Shown one piece after another: positions 58,545 through 64,000 of a DNA stretch of 64,000 bases. The first letter of the stretch is position 1, and each line of letters starts with the position of its first letter. Both the position numbers and the translations under genes were made by a program. Source of the stretch: Gemmatimonadota bacterium (lineage in GTDB: Bacteria > Gemmatimonadota > Gemmatimonadetes > Gemmatimonadales > GWC2-71-9); NCBI GenBank assembly GCA_003223395.1, contig QHUZ01000021.1:1-64000 (forward strand). Reading direction: 5' to 3'. The notes below the pieces were generated by a model. That model saw nothing but the letters and a program-made list of their open reading frames with translations. It was not told where the DNA came from and searched no databases.

Positions 58545-59017
58545 AACAGCCGGCTCTCAAGGTTACGACTCCCTCCGAGCGCGAGCTCGTCATGACGCGG
58601 GAATTCGCCGCGCCGCGGGGTATGGTGTTCGACGCGCTGACCAAACCCGAGCTGGTGCGGCGGTGGCTGCTGGGCCCCCCCGGCTGGACGATGCCGGTCT
58701 GCGACATCGATCTGCGCGTTGGCGGGAAGTACCGCTACGTCTGGCGCAACGCCGATGGCCGGGAAATGGGCATGGGGGGTACGTTCAAGGAGATGGTGCG
58801 GCCCTCGCGCCTCGTCGCCACCGAATCGTATGACGACCACTGGACCGGCGGCGAGACGCTCGTCACCACCGAGCTCGTCGAGACGCGCGGCACGACGACC
58901 GTCAGCACGACGGTCCGTTACGCGACGCGCGAAGCACGGGACGCTGCCATCAAGATGGGGGCGACGAAAGGGTTGGAGGCGAGCTACGTTCGCCTGGATG
59001 AGCTGTTAACTGCGTAA
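58541..59017 (+). CDS. SRPBCC/AHSA1-domain protein
   Basis: 158 residues, ATGA overlap with the regulator gene. Typical AHSA1 phrases are ELVMTREFAAPRGMVFDALT, ELVRRWLLGPPGWTMPVCDI, GGKYRYVWRNADGREMGMGG and the final helix GATKGLEASYVRLDEL. The fold makes a hydrophobic cavity that binds a small ligand; the ligand is unknown. ArsR-AHSA1-VOC is a recurrent gene trio in soil bacteria. Confidence 0.92.
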   Translation: MKQPALKVTTPSERELVMTREFAAPRGMVFDALTKPELVRRWLLGPPGWTMPVCDIDLRVGGKYRYVWRNADGREMGMGGTFKEMVRPSRLVATESYDDHWTGGETLVTTELVETRGTTTVSTTVRYATREARDAAIKMGATKGLEASYVRLDELLTA

Positions 59018-59040
59018 CCTGACGATCAAGGAGAATTCGT

Positions 59041-59526
59041 ATGCAGAAGATCACGCCATTCCTCTGGTTCGACAACAACGCCGAAGAGGCGGCGCAGTTC
59101 TACACGTCGATCTTCAAGAACTCGAAGATCCTCAACGTCAGCCGCTACGGCGACGCGGGGCCTGGTCCCAAAGGCTCCGTGATGGTCGTCAACTTTCAGC
59201 TCGAGGGCCAGCAATTCACGGCGCTGAACGGCGGCCCGTTGTTCAAGTTCAGCGAGGCCTTCTCGTTCGTCGTGAACTGTGAGACGCAAAAGGAGATCGA
59301 TGAGTACTGGCACAAGCTCACATCCGGCGGGGGGAAGGAGAGCGAGTGCGGCTGGCTCAAGGACAAGTTCGGCTTCTCCTGGCAGATCGTCCCGACGGCG
59401 CTCGGCAGGTTGATGAGTGATCCCAAGCAAGCGAATCGCGTCATGCAGGCGTTGCTGCAGATGAAGAAGCTCGATATCGCGAGGCTCGAAGAGGCGGCTG
59501 AAGGCAAGATGGCCGCTACCCGTTGA
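59041..59526 (+). CDS. VOC-family (PhnB-like) protein
   Basis: 161 residues with AAGGAGA before the ATG. The glyoxalase/bleomycin-resistance fold is shown by [40 protein letters not shown] and [20 protein letters not shown], with [20 protein letters not shown] near the end. It matches the PhnB/3-demethylubiquinone-methyltransferase-annotated subgroup. Third gene of the ArsR operon; the enzymatic role is unknown. The last 11 bp overlap the convergent aldo/keto reductase gene. Confidence 0.9.
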   Translation: MQKITPFLWFDNNAEEAAQFYTSIFKNSKILNVSRYGDAGPGPKGSVMVVNFQLEGQQFTALNGGPLFKFSEAFSFVVNCETQKEIDEYWHKLTSGGGKESECGWLKDKFGFSWQIVPTALGRLMSDPKQANRVMQALLQMKKLDIARLEEAAEGKMAATR

Positions 59527-60493
59527 CGGTGCGCATCCCGCCCTCGGGGTAACGCGCTCCGGCGGCGGTACCCAGGCCTTCGATCTGCGCAATCTCGGCG
59601 CCCGACACCGTCACGGTGAGGGCGCCGACGTTTTCCTCGACGTACCTCCGGTGCTTGGTGCCGGGAATCGGGACGATGTCGTCGCCCTTGGCGAGCAGCC
59701 ACGCGAGCGCGAGCTGGCCGGGCGTGCAGCGTTTCTGCCGGGCGAGCGCTTCGACGCGCCGGACAAGATCGAGATTCTTCTGAAAGTTGTCACCCTGAAA
59801 GCGCGGATGGTTCTTGCGCCAATCGCCCTCGGCGATGTCCTCCGGACGCGTGATCTGGCCGGTGAGGAACCCGCGGCCGAGCGGACTATACGGGACGAAC
59901 CCGATGCCGAGCTCCCGTACGGTGGGGAGGATCTCGTCCTCGACGTCGCGGCTCCACAACGAGTATTCCGTCTGCAGCGCAGTGATGGGGTGGACTGCGT
60001 GCGCCCGCCGCACCGTCTGGGCTGACGCCTCCGAGAGCCCGAGGAACCGCACCTTCCCCGCCCGTACGAGGTCCGCCATGGCGCCGACGGTTTCTTCGAT
60101 CGGCACGGCGCGATCGACCCGGTGCTGATAGTACAGATCGATATGGTCGACGCCGAGGCGGCCCAGCGAGGCGTCGCAGGCGGTCTTCACGTACTCGGGC
60201 CGGCCATTCTGGCCGATGAATTTGCCGTCGGGAGCCCGCACATTGCCGAATTTCGTCGCCAGGACGACGCGCTGGCGCTTCCCCTTGATCGCCTTCCCAA
60301 CCAGGACCTCGTTGGTGAAGGGGCCGTAAACGTCGGCGGTGTCGAGGAAATCGATGCCCAGATCCAGGGCCCGGTGAATGGTCGCGATGGACTCGGCGTC
60401 ATCGCGGGAGCCATAGAAGTCAGACATCCCCATGCATCCCAGGCCTAAGGCAGATACGCGAAGGCCCTGAGTCCCGAGTTCACGTTTGATCAT
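59516..60493 (-). CDS. Aldo/keto reductase
   Basis: 325 residues. The ATG at 60493 is used; AGGAGG lies nine bases upstream, while the in-frame TTG at 60502 abuts the Shine-Dalgarno. The catalytic tetrad is visible as aspartate and tyrosine in [10 protein letters not shown], lysine in VLATKFGNV and histidine in [13 protein letters not shown]-binding phrases ([32 protein letters not shown]) follow. It closely fits the YajO/AKR13-like group that reduces aldehydes. Single-gene unit. Confidence 0.94.
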   Translation of the reverse strand: MIKRELGTQGLRVSALGLGCMGMSDFYGSRDDAESIATIHRALDLGIDFLDTADVYGPFTNEVLVGKAIKGKRQRVVLATKFGNVRAPDGKFIGQNGRPEYVKTACDASLGRLGVDHIDLYYQHRVDRAVPIEETVGAMADLVRAGKVRFLGLSEASAQTVRRAHAVHPITALQTEYSLWSRDVEDEILPTVRELGIGFVPYSPLGRGFLTGQITRPEDIAEGDWRKNHPRFQGDNFQKNLDLVRRVEALARQKRCTPGQLALAWLLAKGDDIVPIPGTKHRRYVEENVGALTVTVSGAEIAQIEGLGTAAGARYPEGGMRTVNG

Positions 60494-60612
60494 GGTTCGC
60501 AAACCTCCTGTTGCATCGGTGCAATATGACGTTTCGCGCGGCCTAGTGACGCGACGGGTGCCTCGCTTGGTATCCTTTTTCTGAAGGGACCCCTTCTTCG
60601 TCGAGGTGGCTT

Positions 60613-62157
60613 ATGGCGCCCTCCGGCCTCCGGGCCGTTTGTCTCGTCGTTCCGCTCGTTTGTTTCGTCGGTCCCGCGCGTGCGCAGTTGATCCCGATCA
60701 AGACGATTCCCATCGCCCAGGGCGATCAGTTCCAGATCTTCCCCGCCAATAATCTCGGCATGGGCAGCGCGTCGATCGCACTCGCGGATTCGCTCGCTGA
60801 TCCGTTTGCGAACCCGGCGATGGGCACCCGACTCACCGCTGCGCGGTTTTTCGGATCGCCGACCTTGTACAGTGTCTCGCGGAACGCGGGCGGCGGCAGA
60901 TCGTTGCCGTTCGCCGTGCTGACGCGCCGGGCTCTGTGGTACGGTGGACTGGCGCTCGCGTTGCAGCAGGTGGACCCGAGCCGGCCACCCCAGCCGGATG
61001 GATTGTTCCTGCGAAGTGGCGCGGTTCAGGTGTTCCCCAACTCTCCGGACTCCGTAATCCCCGGACCCGACTTGCGCGCGCATGGCAACGAGTACGCCTT
61101 CGCGATGGTCGGTCGCGATCTGCCGGGCTCGAAGATCTCGATCGGGGCGAGTGCGATGTGGACCGGGCTCCATGCACTCGATGGTGTTGACCTCCTCTAT
61201 GCCGGCAGCCAACGCGTCGCGCAGGACGGTCACGCGCTCGATCTGCGGCTCGGCGCCGTGAAGGCGTGGCCGGGCGAGCGGGGCGACCGTTTCCTCGAAG
61301 CGCTCGTCCTCCACAACGACTTTGCCGCGACGCATACGGTCACCTACGCAGACCAGTACTGGGATCCCGGCCTCCAGGAATTTCGCCAGCGCGCCCGTAT
61401 CGAGCACAACGTCGACCAAACCCATACCTGGGGACTGCATTTCAAATACACCGTTCCGTTCGCCACGTCGGGTTGGCGGATCGGCTGGATCGGGACCCTG
61501 AATCGGTCGTCGCATCCCAAGATTCCCAACTACGAGCTGGTAAACGTCCCGGCGATTCCGCGCGATCCCGGGTACACCACGGCCTTCGATCTTGGCATCG
61601 GGCTGTCGAAGGTTCGCGGCCTCGCCTCGTTCGGGGCGGATGTCGTGTTCGAACCGATCCGCAGCTACACGTGGGCCGCCGCAGAGGCGCCTATCAGTAC
61701 CGTCTCGGGCGACACCCTCGCCGTCGGCGCGAAAACGATCGAGAACCATTTCCGCTTTGCGAACGCGCTGCTGCGCCTCGGGGTCGGACGTGATATCGAG
61801 CTCCCCGGAGAGAAGAAAGTGTTCGGTCTGCAGCTCGGCCTCATGCTGCGCTCCGTCCATTACAACTTGCGCCAACAGGACAACGTGCAGGATCTGCAGC
61901 GGCGGCTCACAACGGGCTGGATGGAATGGACCCCGACGTGGGGCCTGAGCCTGCGCTTTCCGGAATTCGAGCTCCGGTACGCCGGCCGGACGACGAATGG
62001 CGCGGGCCGGCCGCAATCGACCTTCCAGGTGGGATGGGCGGTTGACGACGTCGCCCTGGCAGGTGGGACGCTGCTCGCCGCGCCCAACGGACCGCTCAAC
62101 CTGACGCACGTCAAAACCACGACGCACCAGATCTCGGTGTCATTGCCGCTGCGCTGA
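60613..62157 (+). CDS. Outer-membrane beta-barrel-like protein of unknown function
   Basis: 514 residues with GAGGTGG before the ATG and a signal peptide ending GPARAQ. The N-terminus after cleavage contains NLGMGSASIALADSLADPFA, the pattern of PorV/FadL-like barrels (an N-terminal hatch followed by strands). The rest is beta-rich (TWGLHFKYTVPFATSGWRIG, VFGLQLGLMLRSVHYNLRQQ). It ends ISVSLPLR rather than in an aromatic residue. The di-haem peroxidase gene follows after 21 bp, so the two are probably co-transcribed. Confidence 0.68.
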   Translation: MAPSGLRAVCLVVPLVCFVGPARAQLIPIKTIPIAQGDQFQIFPANNLGMGSASIALADSLADPFANPAMGTRLTAARFFGSPTLYSVSRNAGGGRSLPFAVLTRRALWYGGLALALQQVDPSRPPQPDGLFLRSGAVQVFPNSPDSVIPGPDLRAHGNEYAFAMVGRDLPGSKISIGASAMWTGLHALDGVDLLYAGSQRVAQDGHALDLRLGAVKAWPGERGDRFLEALVLHNDFAATHTVTYADQYWDPGLQEFRQRARIEHNVDQTHTWGLHFKYTVPFATSGWRIGWIGTLNRSSHPKIPNYELVNVPAIPRDPGYTTAFDLGIGLSKVRGLASFGADVVFEPIRSYTWAAAEAPISTVSGDTLAVGAKTIENHFRFANALLRLGVGRDIELPGEKKVFGLQLGLMLRSVHYNLRQQDNVQDLQRRLTTGWMEWTPTWGLSLRFPEFELRYAGRTTNGAGRPQSTFQVGWAVDDVALAGGTLLAAPNGPLNLTHVKTTTHQISVSLPLR

Positions 62158-62178
62158 ACGGCGGGGAGGGGGCTCACG

Positions 62179-63516
62179 ATGACCAGACACGTCAGAACGC
62201 TGTGCATCCTCGCCGTCCTCGGGGTGATCGCGTGCAATGATCCCGCGCCCATCCAGGGTGTACCCGAGTCGCTCGATGCGCAGCTGCGCCGCCAATTCAC
62301 CCAGTGGAATATCGTCCCGATCGGCGAGGCGCCCCACCAGGATCCCGCGATGGTCGCCCTCGGCCAGGCGCTGATGTTCGACAAGATCCTCAGCGGGAAC
62401 CGCGACGTCTCCTGTGCGACCTGTCACGATCCGACGCAACATCTCACCGACGGACTCGCGCTGGCGGTGGGAACCGGCGGTAATGGCTCCGGTCCGGCGC
62501 GCACGCTGGGGGCGGGGCGGGTGTTCGTGCCCCGCAACGCGCCAACGCTGTTGAACAGCCCGATCGGCCTGCCGTACATCTTTTGGGATGGTCGGCTGAC
62601 GCGCTTTGGGCCGCCGCTGCCCGACGTGGTCTTGCCGACCAACGACTTGCTGCAGGCGCAGGCCATGCTTCCCGTCTTGAATCGCGTGGAAATGCGCGGC
62701 GAAAAAGGCGATCTCGATGTGTTCGGCAATCCGAACGAGCTGGCCCAGTTCGACGACACGCAACCGAACGCGATCTGGCAGGGCGTGATGCACCGCCTCG
62801 TCGCGGTGCCCGGCTACGTGACGCTGTTCAATGCCGCGTTCCCCTCGATCCCGTCCACCAGTCTCACCTTCCAGGATATGGCGACGGCGATTGCGGCCTT
62901 CCAGACGGATGCGTTGATGAAGACCGGATCGCCGTTCGATCGCTACCTGGCCCGGGACAACAATGCGCTGTCGGTCGCGGCGAAGCGTGGCGGTGTGCTG
63001 TTCTTTGGCGAGGCGCGCTGCTCGCAGTGTCACAATGGGCCGTTCCTGGGCGGGCGGGACTTCGCGAATTCGGGCGTGCCGCAGCTAGGACCCGGCGTAG
63101 GCCAGGGCGCGCCGCTCGACAAGGGTCGCGGCGAGCTCCTCAACTTCCAGTTCTATCAGTTTGCGTTCCGCGTGCCGCCGCTTCGCAACGTCGAGCTTAC
63201 GGCGCCGTATTTCCACAACGGCTCGTTCCCGACGCTGGAATCGGTCGTCAAGCACTACAACGATGTGTCGACATCGCTGCGCACGTTCGACCCGTCCACC
63301 CTCCCAGCGAGCGTCCAGAGCAGCTATCACGGCGATGTCGGTACGATCAACGCCGTGCTCGCGACGCTGGACGGCCGGCTGCAGTCGCCGCTGCATTTGA
63401 CGGATGCCCAGATCGCCGATCTCGTGGCGTTCCTGAAATCGCTCACCGATCCGGCAGCGCGTGATCTCTCCGGCATCGTGCCGGCTTCGGTGCCGAGCGG
63501 ATTACCAGTGCGCTGA
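62179..63516 (+). CDS. Di-haem cytochrome c peroxidase/MauG-family lipoprotein
   Basis: 445 residues, GGGGAGGGGG upstream of the ATG. The lipobox VIAC places the lipidated cysteine at 19. Two c-type haem motifs are present: CATCH (79-83) and CSQCH (281-285). The family phrases LGQALMFDKILSGNRDVSCA, RNAPTLLNSPIGLPYIFWDG, PPLRNVELTAPYFHNGSFPT and QIADLVAFLKSLTDP are present. It would reduce peroxide or modify proteins by long-range oxidation at the cell surface. The C-terminus reaches palindrome copy 3 after 8 bp. Confidence 0.93.
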   Translation: MTRHVRTLCILAVLGVIACNDPAPIQGVPESLDAQLRRQFTQWNIVPIGEAPHQDPAMVALGQALMFDKILSGNRDVSCATCHDPTQHLTDGLALAVGTGGNGSGPARTLGAGRVFVPRNAPTLLNSPIGLPYIFWDGRLTRFGPPLPDVVLPTNDLLQAQAMLPVLNRVEMRGEKGDLDVFGNPNELAQFDDTQPNAIWQGVMHRLVAVPGYVTLFNAAFPSIPSTSLTFQDMATAIAAFQTDALMKTGSPFDRYLARDNNALSVAAKRGGVLFFGEARCSQCHNGPFLGGRDFANSGVPQLGPGVGQGAPLDKGRGELLNFQFYQFAFRVPPLRNVELTAPYFHNGSFPTLESVVKHYNDVSTSLRTFDPSTLPASVQSSYHGDVGTINAVLATLDGRLQSPLHLTDAQIADLVAFLKSLTDPAARDLSGIVPASVPSGLPVR

Positions 63517-63524
63517 AAACAAAT

Positions 63525-63552
63525 GTAGGGGCGCAGCATGCTGCGCCCCTAC
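63525..63552. repeat. 28-bp perfect palindrome, copy 3 of 3
   Basis: Identical to copies 1 and 2. It lies in the 50-bp gap between the convergent di-haem peroxidase and BamA-like genes, as copy 2 lies between convergent genes. Confidence 0.97.
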
Positions 63553-63566
63553 CGTGTTCTCCGTGT

Positions 63567-64000
63567 TTAGAACCCTTCGGTCAGACTGAACCGGACCAGC
63601 CAGTTTTTGTCTGGCCGGTCGAAGGGATGCACGATGTCCATCTGGCCGATCGCGTACCCCAGCAGATTCATGCGGAGCGAGACGCCGGTGCTGCGGACGA
63701 GCTTGCGGGGTCCCGTCCCGAACAACTGGGCGCCTTCGCTCGCCGACCACGCTACGCCGGCGTCGTAGAAAATGCCGGCTTCGATCGGCAGCACGCCGTA
63801 GTAGCCGCCGCCGACGCCCAGCAGACCGAAGGGGGGGAATCGGAGCTCCGCGTTTGCCACCAGGATTTTGCTGCCCCAGAGCTGATCGAACACGGGGCAG
63901 GGGGAGGTCGGCGTGGGGTTCACGCATTCGCTCAACTGGAAGCTCCCGCGGTCATACCCACGCACCAAGCTCGAGTATCCGATGAACATCGGATAGATGC
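63567..64000 (-). CDS. BamA/TamA-like outer-membrane protein, C-terminal barrel, cut by window edge
   Basis: About 144 codons are visible and the frame stays open to the edge at 64000. SLVRGYDRGSFQLSEC contains the [VL]RGY motif of the Omp85 loop 6. A barrel strand pattern follows (ILVANAELRFPPFGLLGVGG, IEAGIFYDAGVAWSASEGAQ), ending in phenylalanine (VRFSLTEGF), the insertion signal of outer-membrane barrels. Omp85 proteins insert or secrete other outer-membrane proteins. The N-terminal part, which would distinguish BamA, TamA and surface-antigen peptidase fusions, is outside the window. Confidence 0.8.
   Translation of the reverse strand, partial: IYPMFIGYSSLVRGYDRGSFQLSECVNPTPTSPCPVFDQLWGSKILVANAELRFPPFGLLGVGGGYYGVLPIEAGIFYDAGVAWSASEGAQLFGTGPRKLVRSTGVSLRMNLLGYAIGQMDIVHPFDRPDKNWLVRFSLTEGF

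Noticed and set aside
628-63552. 28-bp palindromes as insertion-sequence ends or a CRISPR-like array
   Set aside because: Only three isolated copies, no spacers, no transposase and no target duplications nearby.

Overview
This is a GC-rich, gene-dense stretch of bacterial chromosome. The content is most like Gemmatimonadota, with Acidobacteriota as the next guess: two DUF5916 outer-membrane proteins with CBM9-like N-termini, a VPS10/sortilin-like BNR protein, M61, S9 and S10 peptidases, two Ser/Thr kinases with extracytoplasmic tails, and many ATGA/GTGA start-stop overlaps. This assignment is by inference, because there is no rRNA or other universal marker in the window. No tRNA, rRNA, CRISPR array, transposase or phage gene was seen.

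Layout. 0-15.5 kb holds mixed housekeeping and envelope genes: the N-terminus of an acyl-CoA synthetase, an M61 peptidase, TatA, a BNR protein, a PepSY-like protein, a YVTN propeller, an S10 carboxypeptidase, YceI coupled to DinB, a lipoprotein with Ig-like and kelch domains, and a 6-phosphofructokinase whose residues predict PPi as phosphoryl donor. 15.85-26.9 kb is one tightly coupled operon of seven genes: a GH-GT2 fusion, an ABC exporter, two APH-fold kinases, a GT-B-like protein, an ATP-grasp protein and a DUF5916 outer-membrane protein. It looks like a surface-glycan or glycoconjugate assembly and export unit. 26.9-41 kb is miscellaneous: an oxidoreductase, a zinc-ribbon Ser/Thr kinase, an outer-membrane protein, a creatininase-family protein, an S9 peptidase, a second DUF5916 protein, a YVTN-phosphoesterase and an EamA transporter.

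41-55.5 kb is the most interesting part. A Ser/Thr kinase is translationally coupled to a SARP-type (BTAD plus ATPase) regulator, followed by a secreted, residue-degenerate RidA fusion. These are divergent from a seven-gene operon: a divergent carboxyltransferase, two KASIII-like synthases with intact Cys-His-Asn triads, an SDR, a left-handed beta-helix acyltransferase, a GH3-like acyl-adenylating enzyme and an MMPL exporter. The 65-bp divergent region carries heptamer direct repeats at an 11-bp period, the known layout of SARP-binding sites. I propose an AfsK/AfsR-like kinase-SARP circuit controlling synthesis and export of an unknown acyl or lipid product. 55.4-64 kb has small membrane proteins (one of 27 aa), exonuclease III, an ArsR-AHSA1-VOC operon, an aldo/keto reductase, an outer-membrane protein, a di-haem peroxidase lipoprotein and the C-terminus of a BamA-like protein.

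Window-wide patterns: a perfect 28-bp palindrome occurs three times in intergenic positions; most convergent genes abut or overlap; and many unit-first genes have a -10-like hexamer ending 6-7 bases before the start codon, which suggests leaderless transcripts.
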